Below are positions 15,679 to 24,638 of a DNA stretch of 64,000 bases, piece by piece. The stretch is from Streptomyces sp. Z26. GTDB taxonomy: Bacteria; Actinomycetota; Actinomycetes; Streptomycetales; Streptomycetaceae. Below the pieces are notes generated by a model, which saw nothing but the letters and a program-made list of their open reading frames with translations, was not told where the DNA came from and did no database searches. The stretch's first letter is position 1. Each line of letters opens with the position of its first letter. The DNA lies in contig NZ_RCHV01000002.1 in the NCBI RefSeq assembly GCF_003665095.1, forward strand, positions 5,832,501 to 5,896,500, in the 5' to 3' direction. The translations under genes were made by a program, and so were the position numbers.

Positions 15679-16944
15679 ATGTTCGATCCGGGGCCTTCTC
15701 CGCTGCCCGGCCCGCCCGCCGTCCCCGTGCCGCCCGCGCGGCCCGTTCCCGCCGTCCCCGTGGGCGGGCCCGTGGCCGTCGGGGAGGGCGACGCCGGGGC
15801 GTGCGGCGGCGGATCGGCCGCCGCGCACGAGGTGGCGGACTCCGCCGCGGTGCGGCAGCCGGGCGCCGTACTGGCACGCCTCCTGCGCGGGCCCAGCGGC
15901 CTCGGCACGGCCGGGCTGCACCCCGGCAGGCCGGTCCCGGCGGAGGAGCCCGCGTCGTCCGCCGAGGGGGAGGCCGTCCCGGGGCTCTACCACCACCCCG
16001 TGCCGGAGCCGGACCCCGCGCGGGTGGCGGAGGTCGGCCGCCGGATCAGGGAGTGGGCGGTCGACGAGGTGCGGGCCGTCCCGCCGGAGTGGGAGGACCA
16101 GTTCGACGGCTTCTCCGTCGCCTCGTACATGGTCGCGTGCCACCCCGACGCGCCCACCGTGGACCACCTGATGGTGGCGACGCGGCTGATGGTCGCGGAG
16201 AACGCGGTCGACGACTGCTACTGCGAGGACCACGGCGGTTCGCCCGTCGGCCTCGGCAGCAGGCTGCTGCTGGCGCACACGGCGCTCGACGCGCTGCACA
16301 CCACGGCGGAGTACGAGCCGCCCTGGCACGAGTCGTTGGAGTCGGACGCGCCGCGTCGCGCGTACCGCTCCGCGATGGCGTACTTCCTGCGGCACGCCAG
16401 CCCCTCGCAGGCCGACCGCTACCGGCACGACATGGGCCGCCTCCACCTCGGCTACCTCGCGGAGGCCGCCTGGGCGCAGGCGGAGCACGTGCCCGAGGTC
16501 TGGGAGTACCTGGCGATGCGCCAGTTCAACAACTTCCGCCCCTGCCCCACGATCACCGACACCGTCGGCGGGTACGAACTCCCCGCCGACCTGCACGCCC
16601 GCCCCGCCATGCAGCGGATCATCGCCCTCGGCGGCAACGCCACGACGATCGTCAACGACCTGTACTCCTACACCAAGGAGCTGAGAAGTCCCGGCCTGCA
16701 CCTGAACCTGCCCGTGGTGATCGCGGAACGCGAGGGACTGTCCGAACGGGACGCGTACCTCAAGGCGATCGACGTCCACAACGAGCTGATGCACGCCTTC
16801 GAGGCGGAGTCCGCCGCCCTCGCCGCCGCGTGCCCGTCCCCGACCGTCCTGCGCTTCCTGCGCGGGGTGGCCGCCTGGATCGACGGCAACCACCACTGGC
16901 ACCGCACGAACACCTTCCGCTACAGCCTGCCCGACTTCCTGTAG
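15679..16944 (+). CDS. 2-Methylisoborneol synthase (class I terpene cyclase)
   Basis: The 421-aa protein has a Pro/Ala-rich disordered N-terminus (about 1-105) and an all-helical terpene cyclase domain. The first metal motif reads DDCYCED (178-184), the form specific to 2-methylisoborneol synthases, and the second (NSE) reads NDLYSYTKE (326-334), with the closing HHWHRTNTFRYSLPDF. It cyclises 2-methylgeranyl diphosphate to the earthy odorant 2-methylisoborneol. Start at 15679 has AGGAG six bases upstream. The methyltransferase partner follows. The cyclic-nucleotide-binding (Crp-like) gene often found at this locus in other streptomycetes is not present next to it. Confidence 0.95.
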   Translation: MFDPGPSPLPGPPAVPVPPARPVPAVPVGGPVAVGEGDAGACGGGSAAAHEVADSAAVRQPGAVLARLLRGPSGLGTAGLHPGRPVPAEEPASSAEGEAVPGLYHHPVPEPDPARVAEVGRRIREWAVDEVRAVPPEWEDQFDGFSVASYMVACHPDAPTVDHLMVATRLMVAENAVDDCYCEDHGGSPVGLGSRLLLAHTALDALHTTAEYEPPWHESLESDAPRRAYRSAMAYFLRHASPSQADRYRHDMGRLHLGYLAEAAWAQAEHVPEVWEYLAMRQFNNFRPCPTITDTVGGYELPADLHARPAMQRIIALGGNATTIVNDLYSYTKELRSPGLHLNLPVVIAEREGLSERDAYLKAIDVHNELMHAFEAESAALAAACPSPTVLRFLRGVAAWIDGNHHWHRTNTFRYSLPDFL

Positions 16945-17117
16945 CGCCCCCCGTCCGCGCCACCCGCGCCGACGCACCAACCGTCACCCGCGCCACCGCG
17001 CTCACCCCTGCCCGCACCCCCTGCCCGTACCCACGCCTGCCCTCGACACCGCACGCACCACCCACCGGGCAGTACGCACCACCCACCACCCGAGAGAACC
17101 GTAGAAAGGACCACTGC
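16945..17117 (+). other. C-rich, G-poor intercistronic leader
   Basis: The 173-nt gap between the cyclase and methyltransferase genes is dominated by C and A (repeated CCACCC and CGCACCACCC units), with few G, and shows no hairpin. Such unstructured C-rich RNA resembles a Rho loading region. No gene seen. Confidence 0.4.
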
Positions 17118-18002
17118 GTGACCAGCACGAAGTTCACCGACGTCGAGACCCCCTCCGCGTTCGTCCCCGCGCCGTCGTCGCCGTACCAGGACGACATCGC
17201 CCGCTACTGGGACCAGGAGGCCAGGCCGGTGAACCTGCGTCTCGGGGACGTCGACGGCCTCTACCACCACCACTACGGCGTCGGAGAGGTCGACCACGCC
17301 GCCCTCGGGAAGGTCGGTGACGGCGACTACGAGCAGCGGCTCATCGCGGAGCTGCACCGCCTGGAGTCGGCCCAGACCGGCGTGCTGCTCGACCACCTCG
17401 GTGACATCGGCCGCGAGGACACGCTGGTGGACGCCGGGTGCGGTCGCGGCGGTTCGATGGTCATGGCCCACCAGCGGTTCGGCTGCTCCGTCGAGGGCGT
17501 CACGCTCTCCGCCAAGCAGGCCGACTTCGTCCAGCAGCGCTCCCTCGACCTGGGCATCGAGGACCGGGTGCGGGCCCGCGTCTGCAACATGCTCGCCACG
17601 CCGTTCGAGTCCGGCACGGCGGCGGCCTCGTGGAACAACGAGTCGAGCATGTACGTCGACCTGGACGACCTCTTCGCCGAGCACTCCCGCGTCCTGCGCA
17701 CCGGCGGCCGCTACGTCACCATCACCGGCTGCTGGAACCCGCGTTACGGGCAGCCCTCGAAGTGGGTCTCGCAGATCAACGCGCACTTCGAGTGCAACAT
17801 CCACTCCCGCCGGGAGTACCTCCGCGCGATGGCCGACAACCGCCTCGTGCCGACGGCCGTCGTGGACCTGACGGCGGACACGCTGCCGTACTGGGAGCTG
17901 CGGGCCACCTCGTCGCTGGTCACCGGCATCGAGGAGGCGTTCATCAACTCGTACAAGGACGGCTCCTTCCAGTACCTGCTGATCGCGGCCGACCGGGTCT
18001 GA
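17118..18002 (+). CDS. Geranyl diphosphate 2-C-methyltransferase
   Basis: The 294-aa SAM-dependent methyltransferase has motif I DAGCGRGGSMVMA (about 102-114), the cyclopropane-synthase-like stretch VEGVTLSAKQADFVQQR and WNNESSMYVDLDDLF. It methylates C2 of geranyl diphosphate to give the C11 substrate of the cyclase encoded just upstream; together the two enzymes make 2-methylisoborneol. GTG start at 17118 follows AAAGGA. Length and N-terminus (ARYWDQEARPVNLRLGDVDGLYHHHYG) match the streptomycete family well. Confidence 0.95.
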   Translation: MTSTKFTDVETPSAFVPAPSSPYQDDIARYWDQEARPVNLRLGDVDGLYHHHYGVGEVDHAALGKVGDGDYEQRLIAELHRLESAQTGVLLDHLGDIGREDTLVDAGCGRGGSMVMAHQRFGCSVEGVTLSAKQADFVQQRSLDLGIEDRVRARVCNMLATPFESGTAAASWNNESSMYVDLDDLFAEHSRVLRTGGRYVTITGCWNPRYGQPSKWVSQINAHFECNIHSRREYLRAMADNRLVPTAVVDLTADTLPYWELRATSSLVTGIEEAFINSYKDGSFQYLLIAADRV

Positions 18003-18032
18003 CGGCCGGGTACGGCCGCGTACGGCGGCAGG

Positions 18033-18061
18033 GGCCGGGTCCGTCGGCGGGGGACCCGGCC
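18033..18061. terminator. Hairpin terminator between convergent genes
   Basis: Ten-bp perfect arms GGCCGGGTCC (18033-18042) and GGACCCGGCC (18052-18061) sit between the methyltransferase stop and the DedA gene end. Confidence 0.7.
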
Positions 18062-18736
18062 TCAGCCGCGCCGTCCGCCGCCGCGCCGTCCCCCGCCGCG
18101 GACCCGGCGCCACACCGTGGGCGCCGCGCTCACCAGCACCGTCAGGCCGACCGCGGCGGCGACGCCCTGCCACGGCTCGGGGAAGAGGGAGCCGCCCGCG
18201 ACGCCGATCAGCTGGTACGTCGCCGCCCACGCCAGGCACGCCGGCACGTCCCCGCGGACGAAGTCCCGCAGCCGCATCCGGGACATGAGGCACGCCAGCA
18301 TCACCGGGATGCGCCCCGCGGGCACCAGCCGCGACACCACCAGCACGGTCACCCCGTGCCGGTCGAGCTTCTCGCGGGCCTGTTCCAGCCGCTCCGGCGC
18401 CGCCCGTTCGCGCAGCTGCTCCAGCCAGCGCGAGCCGTTGCGGGAACGCATACCGCGCTGCCCCAGCCAGTACAGCCCGACGTCGCCCAGGAACGCGGCG
18501 GCGGCCGCCACCCCGAACTCCAGCAGCAGCCACAGCGCCGGGGCGCCCTGGTGGAACGCGACCACCGCCGCGCCGCTGACCAGCGCGCCCGTGGGCACCA
18601 CCGGCACCAGCGACCCCACGACCACCAGCAGGAACAGCGACGGGTAGCCGACCGCCTCCGGCGACGTCTCCACCGGCACGGCCCGCGCCGCCAGCGCGAC
18701 CCCCGCCAGCAGCCCACCGTCGGGCCCGCCGCTCAT
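18062..18736 (-). CDS. DedA/VTT-domain membrane protein
   Basis: The 224-aa integral membrane protein has hydrophobic segments near residues 32-55 and 67-90, the DedA/VTT signature region (AAAAAFLGDVGLYWLGQRGMRS, then FVVSRLVPAGRIPVMLACLMSRMRLRDFVRGD in essence) and further segments near 165-205. DedA proteins are flippases or scramblases for lipid carriers such as undecaprenyl phosphate, or transporters linked to membrane energetics. The ATG overlaps the upstream metallo-beta-lactamase stop by ATGA, so the two genes form one operon. The C-terminus is Arg/Gly-rich. Confidence 0.75.
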   Translation of the reverse strand: MSGGPDGGLLAGVALAARAVPVETSPEAVGYPSLFLLVVVGSLVPVVPTGALVSGAAVVAFHQGAPALWLLLEFGVAAAAAFLGDVGLYWLGQRGMRSRNGSRWLEQLRERAAPERLEQAREKLDRHGVTVLVVSRLVPAGRIPVMLACLMSRMRLRDFVRGDVPACLAWAATYQLIGVAGGSLFPEPWQGVAAAVGLTVLVSAAPTVWRRVRGGGRRGGGRRG

Positions 18737-19509
18737 ACGGAGGGCTCCAGCCGCGCGGTCTCCCCGTGCCGCAGCCGGTGCACCCGTACGCGCGGGGCGA
18801 GTTCCGCCGCGAGCCGGACGAACTCGTCGCCGGGCGCGTGGAACTCGTGCGGTCTGACCGCGTCCATGCCGATCGGCCAGTACGTGCCGTAGTGCACCGG
18901 CACGGCGCTGCGCGGCGCCAGCCGGGCGAGCGCCTGCGCCGCCCGCCCCGGGTCCAGATGCCCCTCGCCCAGGTACGGTCCCCAGCCGCCGACCGGCAGC
19001 AGCGCCACGTCCACGGCGCCGACCGCGTCGGCCATGCCGTCGAACAGGCCGGTGTCCCCGGCGAAGTACGTACGGGCCTCGCCCTCCACCACGTACCCGA
19101 GCGCGGGCGCGTGGTGCGTCCCGTACGGCAGCCTGCGCCCGTCGTGGGCGGCGGGCACCGCGTGCACCCGTACGGCGCCGGAGCGCACCACGTCGCCGGG
19201 GGCCACCTCGACCAGGTCGAGCAGGGTCTCCAGCCGCCGCAGTCCGGCCAGCGCGCGCCGGGCGCCGCGCGGCAGCACGACCCGGGTGCCGGGCGGCAGC
19301 CGGTTGAGGGAGCCCAGGTGCAGGTGGTCGGCGTGCAGATGGGAGACGAGTACGAGGTCGGCGCGCGTCGCCGACACGGGTGGCAGCGCGCCGCGCCGTC
19401 TGCGCAGGTGCGCCAGGCGCCGTACGAGCAGCGGATCCGTGAGGACGGTGACGCCCGAGTCGCGGACCGTCGCGGTGGCATGCCCCCACCACGTGACCTC
19501 CACCGGCAC
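18733..19509 (-). CDS. Metallo-beta-lactamase fold hydrolase (UlaG/lactonase-like)
   Basis: The 258-aa protein opens VEVTWWGHATATV, typical of the L-ascorbate-6-phosphate-lactonase-like group. It carries the zinc motif HLHADH (in LVLVSHLHADHLHL), the later Asp in YFAGDTGLFDG, the GGWGPYLGEGHLDP loop and the final His in PVHYGTYW. It is a cytoplasmic hydrolase of unknown substrate (phospholipase-D-like NAPE hydrolases also belong here). GTG start at 19509 is preferred because GGGAGGAG lies five bases upstream; a second GTG two codons later is less well spaced. It is coupled to the DedA gene. Confidence 0.82.
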   Translation of the reverse strand: MPVEVTWWGHATATVRDSGVTVLTDPLLVRRLAHLRRRRGALPPVSATRADLVLVSHLHADHLHLGSLNRLPPGTRVVLPRGARRALAGLRRLETLLDLVEVAPGDVVRSGAVRVHAVPAAHDGRRLPYGTHHAPALGYVVEGEARTYFAGDTGLFDGMADAVGAVDVALLPVGGWGPYLGEGHLDPGRAAQALARLAPRSAVPVHYGTYWPIGMDAVRPHEFHAPGDEFVRLAAELAPRVRVHRLRHGETARLEPSV

Positions 19510-19839
19510 GCGCGCTCCTCCCGCCCGCGGACGCGCCCCGGCCGGACGACGCCGCTCACCCTCAGACTCTAGGCCCTGTCCGCCACCTCTCGGCCTGGTC
19601 ACGGACGACGCCATGTGCCCGGCAGCCCCGAGCGACGTCCGGCCGACGCCCCGCCGCGTCCCCGCCGGTACCGGCCGGGCGCCCCGTAGGGGTCGGAATC
19701 GGGGTGAACTCCGACGCTCCCGGCGCCCGCACTGTGAAAAAGTGGGCGATGTCGCGCCCGCCGCGTCCCGTACGCCACCACCGCGTGCGCCGTGCGCGGA
19801 CGCGGCGGCGCGTGACCGGAACGTGAGGAGAACGACCGC
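19510..19839. other. Divergent intergenic region (330 bp)
   Basis: It lies between the divergent metallo-beta-lactamase and phosphodiesterase genes. Apart from Shine-Dalgarno sequences at both ends and a short AT-richer patch near 19735-19750 that may belong to the plus-strand promoter, I see no gene, repeat or clear hairpin. Confidence 0.5.
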
Positions 19840-21978
19840 GTGCGACTGCGTCTGCCACCCTGGCGCGCCGTGGGCAGCGCCGTCCTCCGCGTGCTCGCGG
19901 TGTGGGCGGTGGGCACCCTGACGATGCTGCTGCTCGCGGCGGGACTGCCCGACTTCCGGCTCCAGTCGGCCGACGGCGACAGCGCCACCCGTATCGCCGT
20001 GACGGCCGCCGTCGGCGCGGGCGCCTTCGGGCTGCTGAGCGCGCTGGTCTGGCCGCTGCTGGTCCGCGCGTTGCTGCTGGTGCCCGCGTTGGTGCTGGGG
20101 CTGTTGGTGTTCTTCCTGAACGGTTCCCTCTTCTGGCTCGCGCTGCGCGTCACCCCGGACCGCGGCGACGTCAACCCGGAGACGGCCGTCGTGGTCGCCG
20201 CCGTGATGTCCGCGGCCTCCTCCGCCACGAGCACGTTCCTCGCCGTACGGGACGACGGCGCGTACCGCCGCAGGCTGGCCCGGCTCGCCGGTCGCCGCCG
20301 TCGCCGGGAGGGGACGGCGGGCCCGGTGGACGACGCTCCGGGCGTCCTCTTCCTCCAGCTCGACGGCCTCGGCCACGAGGTGCTGCGCGAGGCCACCGAG
20401 GGCGAGCACCCGGTGATGCCCACGGTCGCCGCGCTGCGCGCCGGGACCCACCGGCTGACCCGCTGGCGCACCGACTGGTCCAGCCAGACCGGCGCCAGCC
20501 AGCTGGGCATCCTGCACGGCAGCAACCACGACGTGCCCGCCTTCCGTTGGTACGAGAAGGAGACCGGCGAGGTCATGGTGAGCAACCGGCCCAGCTGCGC
20601 CGCCGAGCTCCAGCGCCGGGCCGTCGCCCGCGCCGGGACGTACGGGCTGCTGGAGACGGACGGCGCCAGCCGCGGCAACCTCTTCAGCGGCGGCGCCCGG
20701 CAACTCGCCCTGGTGCTCTCGGTGTCGGCCCGCCGGGGCCGCGAGACCCGGTCCCGCGCCGGGTACTTCGCGTACTTCTCCGACCCGGCGAACGCCACCC
20801 GCACCGCCGTCTCCTATGTCGCCGAACTGTTCCGCGAGGTGTTCCAGTCCCTGCGCGCGCGGCTGCGCCGCGAGACGCCGCGGGTGCCGCGCGGCGGGGT
20901 GTACCCGTTCCTGCGGGCGTTCGTCACCGTCGTGCAGCGCGACGTGGTGGTGGCCGCGGTCGTCGGCGACGTGCTCGGCGGGCGCGCCTCCGTCTACGCC
21001 GACCTCGTCGGCTACGACGAGGTGGCGCACCACTCCGGTCCGCGCGGCCGGGACACCCGGCAGGTGCTGCGCGGCCTCGACCGCGCCGTACGCATGATCG
21101 TCAAGGCGACCGAGCACGCGCCGCGCCCGTACCGCGTGGTGCTCCTCTCCGACCACGGCCAGAGCGCCGGGCAGACCTTCGAGGACGCGTACGGGCTGTC
21201 CCTGGAGGACCTCGTCCGCGCGGGCTGCGGGCTGCCGGTGTCGCGCCGCGCCGGGCGCACCTCCAGCGGCGCCGAGGCGCGGGAGGCGGCACGCGCCGCG
21301 CTGCACCGCCCGGAGGAGCCGGGCCGGTCCCGGCTCACCGGCCGCCGACGCGGCCAGGACCGGCCGCCGCGCGGGCACGGGCCGGTGGTGCTGGCGTCGG
21401 GCAACCTGGCGCTCGTCTCGTTCCCCGACGTGCCCGGACGGATGGCGCGCGAGGCGATCGACGCCCGGCACCCGGCGCTCCTCCCGGCGCTCGCGGACCA
21501 TCCGGGCGTCGGCTTCCTGCTCGTACGGAGCGACGCGTACGGGCCGGTGGTGATCGGCGCGGGCGGGCGCGAACTCCGCCTGGACACCGGGGAGGTGACC
21601 GGCGGCGGTGACCCGCTGGCGCCCTTCGGGCCGGGGGCGGCGGACGCGGTGCGGCGTACGGCGGGCTTCCCGCACGCCGCCGACATCATGGTCAACTCGC
21701 GCGTCGACCCGGCCACCGGGGAGGTGCACGCCTTCGAGGACCAGATCGGGTCGCACGGCGGGCTGGGCGGGGAGCAGAACGAGGCGTTCCTGCTGTCGCC
21801 GCTGCGGTTGTCCCCGCCGGTCGCCTCCGGTGAACTCGTCGGCGCCGAGCAGGTGCACCGCGTGCTGCGCCGCTGGCTGCGCGAGGCCCGCCGTACGCCC
21901 GGCGTGCGGCACGCGCACCCGCTCGCGGAGGCGCGGGGCGACGACGGGCGCACGGCGGCGGGGGAACGGGTCGGCTGA
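19840..21978 (+). CDS. Membrane-anchored alkaline-phosphatase-superfamily phosphodiesterase (phage-holin-like N-terminus)
   Basis: The 712-aa protein has an N-terminal membrane domain of about four segments (about 12-35, 52-72, 76-100 and 115-135), followed by a phosphodiesterase/nucleotide-pyrophosphatase-type catalytic domain. The domain has the metal Asp in FLQLDGLGHEVL (D175), a nucleophile region WSSQTGASQLGILHG, LVGYDEVAHHSGP and LLSDHGQS, all expected metal ligands of this superfamily. The catalytic domain probably faces the cell surface or the cytoplasmic membrane face; the substrate is unknown. GTG start at 19840 follows GAGGAGAA. A Pro/Arg-rich insertion occupies about 470-510. Confidence 0.82.
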   Translation: MRLRLPPWRAVGSAVLRVLAVWAVGTLTMLLLAAGLPDFRLQSADGDSATRIAVTAAVGAGAFGLLSALVWPLLVRALLLVPALVLGLLVFFLNGSLFWLALRVTPDRGDVNPETAVVVAAVMSAASSATSTFLAVRDDGAYRRRLARLAGRRRRREGTAGPVDDAPGVLFLQLDGLGHEVLREATEGEHPVMPTVAALRAGTHRLTRWRTDWSSQTGASQLGILHGSNHDVPAFRWYEKETGEVMVSNRPSCAAELQRRAVARAGTYGLLETDGASRGNLFSGGARQLALVLSVSARRGRETRSRAGYFAYFSDPANATRTAVSYVAELFREVFQSLRARLRRETPRVPRGGVYPFLRAFVTVVQRDVVVAAVVGDVLGGRASVYADLVGYDEVAHHSGPRGRDTRQVLRGLDRAVRMIVKATEHAPRPYRVVLLSDHGQSAGQTFEDAYGLSLEDLVRAGCGLPVSRRAGRTSSGAEAREAARAALHRPEEPGRSRLTGRRRGQDRPPRGHGPVVLASGNLALVSFPDVPGRMAREAIDARHPALLPALADHPGVGFLLVRSDAYGPVVIGAGGRELRLDTGEVTGGGDPLAPFGPGAADAVRRTAGFPHAADIMVNSRVDPATGEVHAFEDQIGSHGGLGGEQNEAFLLSPLRLSPPVASGELVGAEQVHRVLRRWLREARRTPGVRHAHPLAEARGDDGRTAAGERVG

Positions 21979-22073
21979 CGGGCGGGGCGCGGCGTACGGC
22001 CGGACCGGGGCGTACGGAGGTCGGCCCGGCGATCCCCGGCCCCCGTACCGCGAGCGGCCCCTCGGAAACGGCG

Positions 22074-22103
22074 AGCGGGCCGGTACGTGCGTACCGGCCC
22101 GCT
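22074..22103. terminator. Hairpin terminator between convergent genes
   Basis: Thirteen-bp perfect arms (22074-22086 and 22091-22103, left arm AGCGGGCCGGTAC) surround a GTGC loop, with a further short pairing AACGG/CCGTT outside. It lies between the phosphodiesterase stop and the end of the desaturase gene. Confidence 0.8.
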
Positions 22104-22183
22104 TCCCCGTTCCTCGATGGTGGCCGACGGGCCCCGGGGGTGTGGCCCGTCGGCGGACTGGGGCGGTCGCCCGTGACCCGGGG

Positions 22184-22217
22184 GTCAGGCGTCCGCGGTG
22201 GTCAGGCGTCCGCGGTG
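22184..22217. repeat. 17-bp perfect tandem duplication at the desaturase stop codon
   Basis: GTCAGGCGTCCGCGGTG occurs twice back to back (22184-22200, 22201-22217). The second copy contains the end of the desaturase reading frame (Ala-Asp-Ala-stop), so the first copy is an exact duplicate of that stop region lying just downstream of the gene. Confidence 0.85.
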
Positions 22218-23263
22218 GCGGCGGCGCGCTCCCGGATGGGGGCGCCGACCTCTTCGAGGTGCCGCAGCGCCTCGCGCCAGGACTGGATGAGCCCGGTCTC
22301 GTGGTACGGGACGTCCAGCTCGGCGCAGAACTCGCGCACGATCACCTGCGCCTTGCCCAGGTGCGGGCTCGGCATGCTCGGGAAGAGGTGGTGCTCGATC
22401 TGGTAGTTCAGGCCGCCCATCAGGTTGTTGATGAACCAGCTGCCCTTGACGTTCCGCGACGTGAGCACCTGCTTGCGCAGGAAGTCCGGACGGTCGTCGC
22501 CGCGCAGCGTGGGCATGCCCTTGTGGTTCGGCGCGAACATGGAGCCGAGGTAGACGCCGAACACCGCCTGGTGCATCAGCAGGAAGGCGATGCCCATGCC
22601 GACCGGGAGGGTCAGGAAGATCGCCGCGAGGTAGGCGCCGAAGTGCGCGAACATCAGGCCGCCCTCGGCCCAGCGCCGCTTCAGGTACGGCTGGCGCAGC
22701 GCGCGCAGACCGGAGACGTGGAGGTTGAAGCCCTCCAGCGTGAGCAGCGGGAAGAAGATCTTGCCCTGGTGGCGGCCGACGAACAGCGCCAGGCCCTTCG
22801 CCTCGCGGGCCTGCTCCTGCGACCAGACGAGGATGTCGGGCGCGACGTCCGGGTCCAGCTCCTCGTGGTTCGGGTTGGCGTGGTGGCGGGTGTGCTTGTT
22901 CATCCACCAGCCGTAGGACATGCCGATGCCCAGGTTGCCGACGAGGAGGCCGCCGATGTCCGTCGGGCGGCGCTTCGTGAACACCTGGCAGTGGGCCAGG
23001 TCGTGGGCGAGGAGCGCCAACTGCCCGAAGCTGGCCGCGAGCACCACCGCGACGGCCAGCTGCCACCAGCTCTCGCCGACGGCGAAGAACAGCACCCAGC
23101 CCAGCACGAAGGCCAGGCCGACGAGCGTGAACCGCAGCGTGTAGTAGCCGGGTCGGCGCTTCATCAGACCCGCTTCGTTGATCCGGCGGGAGAGTCGGGC
23201 GAAATCGCTGCCCTGGCCTGGCACGCGCTCCCGCGCGGGCGGTCCTTCGGTGCTTGTCGTCAT
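22202..23263 (-). CDS. Membrane fatty acid / acyl-CoA desaturase
   Basis: The 353-aa integral membrane protein has the three histidine boxes of the di-iron desaturases: HDLAH (87-91), HTRHH (124-128) and QIEHHLF (288-294). Hydrophobic segments lie at about 45-62, 68-90, 105-120 and 205-245. It introduces a double bond into a membrane acyl chain using O2 and a ferredoxin or similar donor; no partner reductase is adjacent. Start chosen at MTTSTEG (23263); its Shine-Dalgarno is weak and a 25-codon longer frame to 23338 exists. The upstream gap carries an inverted repeat that may be a regulator site. Confidence 0.88.
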   Translation of the reverse strand: MTTSTEGPPARERVPGQGSDFARLSRRINEAGLMKRRPGYYTLRFTLVGLAFVLGWVLFFAVGESWWQLAVAVVLAASFGQLALLAHDLAHCQVFTKRRPTDIGGLLVGNLGIGMSYGWWMNKHTRHHANPNHEELDPDVAPDILVWSQEQAREAKGLALFVGRHQGKIFFPLLTLEGFNLHVSGLRALRQPYLKRRWAEGGLMFAHFGAYLAAIFLTLPVGMGIAFLLMHQAVFGVYLGSMFAPNHKGMPTLRGDDRPDFLRKQVLTSRNVKGSWFINNLMGGLNYQIEHHLFPSMPSPHLGKAQVIVREFCAELDVPYHETGLIQSWREALRHLEEVGAPIRERAAATADA

Positions 23264-23732
23264 GGGAGCAGCCTGCCGTGCCCGGCACCACTGGTGACAG
23301 CCGCGCAGCACGTCTCTTCCTATGGGGGCACACCACACCTTGAAGAGGGGGGCTGGCTACACTCCGAAATCCCCCCGGCTGCTGTATCCTCCGCCGCCCT
23401 CGCGGTGAAGTCGCAGGTCGGACGCGGGGTTACGCCCGTACGTCGGAAACATCCGTACGGGCGACGCCATTCCCGACCTTACGGGACGTGTGCGGATGTG
23501 CCACCGGAATTCGTACGAACGGTGAGCGCCGGGGCGTGCGCGCGGGCGGGCCCTGCCGGGCTCCTGCCCCCGTTCCGCCCGGGTATCCGTCCCGGGCCGG
23601 GGCAACCGGCCGCCGCGCGGCGGAACGCTCCCGGCGCGCGCCGTTCCGACGCGCCGCCCCACGCCTCAACGTCCCGCGCGTCCGCGCCCGTTCGAGCCCC
23701 CAGCGCCCGACGCCCCGCGCGCGCCCGCCCGT
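23264..23732. other. Intergenic region (469 bp) upstream of the desaturase, with inverted repeat at 23433-23463
   Basis: No gene is convincing on either strand. It holds a perfect inverted repeat with 10-bp arms, CGCCCGTACG (23433-23442) and CGTACGGGCG (23454-23463), around an 11-nt AT-richer spacer. It lies 170-200 bp upstream of the desaturase start and could be an operator. The half next to the cbiO end is plain GC-rich sequence. Confidence 0.5.
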
Positions 23733-24638
23733 TCAGCCGCCCGCCGTACTGCTCCAGCGCGCCAGCTCCTCCGGAGTGCGCGGCGCCGCCTCGCCCGCCT
23801 CCAGCAGGCCGTGCGCGCGCAGCGCCGCGGCCACCGCCGCCGACCACGGCGTACGCAGCCCGGCTGCCGCCAACAGCTCGCGGTCGACGAGGAGTTCGGC
23901 GGCCGGTCCGGTACGCGGCCCGCCCGGCGCGAGGACCGCGGCGTCGTCGGCCCAGCGCAGCGCCAGGTCCACGTCGTGGGTGGCCATCACGACGGTCGTG
24001 CCCGCGTCCCGCAGCCCGTCCAGCACCTCCAGCAACCGCTCCTGGCCGTGCGGGTCCAGGCCCGCGGTCGGCTCGTCGAGGATCAGCGCGCGCGGCCGCA
24101 TCGCCACGGCGCCCGCGAGGGCGGCGCGTTTGCGCTGCCCGTACGACAGCAGGTGCGTGGGCCGGTCGCGCAGTTCCGCGATGCCGAGCGCGGTGAGCGC
24201 GTCCGTGACCCGGGCGCGTACCTCGTCCTCCGGCAGTCCCTGGTTCATCGGCCCGAAGGAGACGTCCTGCTCCACGGAGGCCGCGAACAGCTGGTCGTCC
24301 GGGTCCTGCACCACCAGCTGCACCGTGCCGCGCAGCCGGGTCAGGCCCGCGCGGTCGTACGCGACCGGGTCGCCCGCCAGGCGCAGTCGGCCGGAGGAGC
24401 ACCGCAGGCCGCCGCTGAGGAGGCGCAGCAGGGTGGTCTTGCCGCTGCCGTTCCGTCCGAGGAGCGCCAGTGAACGGCCCGCCGGGACGGCGAAGTCCAC
24501 GTCCCGCAGGACCGCGGGCCCTTCGTCGTACGCGTACGACGCGCCGACGAGCTCCACCAGCGGGACCGCCGGTACCGGTGGCGGTTCGGGCCGCGGCCCC
24601 TGGTCGGGGTGTGCTCCGGGGGACGTGCCCGTGGTCAT
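23733..24638 (-). CDS. cbiO: Cobalt ECF-type ABC transporter ATPase CbiO
   Basis: The 301-aa ATPase has Walker A GRNGSGKTT (about 60-68), the Q-loop QLVVQDPDDQLF, the ABC signature LSYGQRKRAALAGA, Walker B RALILDEPTAGLD and the switch His in VMATHDVDLAL. It powers cobalt uptake together with CbiM, CbiN and CbiQ, encoded directly upstream. The ATG overlaps the cbiQ stop by ATGA. The C-terminal about 60 residues form an Ala-rich tail. It is last in the cbiMNQO operon under the cobalamin riboswitch. Confidence 0.92.
   Translation of the reverse strand: MTTGTSPGAHPDQGPRPEPPPVPAVPLVELVGASYAYDEGPAVLRDVDFAVPAGRSLALLGRNGSGKTTLLRLLSGGLRCSSGRLRLAGDPVAYDRAGLTRLRGTVQLVVQDPDDQLFAASVEQDVSFGPMNQGLPEDEVRARVTDALTALGIAELRDRPTHLLSYGQRKRAALAGAVAMRPRALILDEPTAGLDPHGQERLLEVLDGLRDAGTTVVMATHDVDLALRWADDAAVLAPGGPRTGPAAELLVDRELLAAAGLRTPWSAAVAAALRAHGLLEAGEAAPRTPEELARWSSTAGG

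Noticed and set aside
18733..21918. 1061-codon minus-strand open frame over the phosphodiesterase gene
   Set aside because: Only the final 258 codons encode the metallo-beta-lactamase; the remainder is the antisense shadow of the plus-strand gene at 19840.
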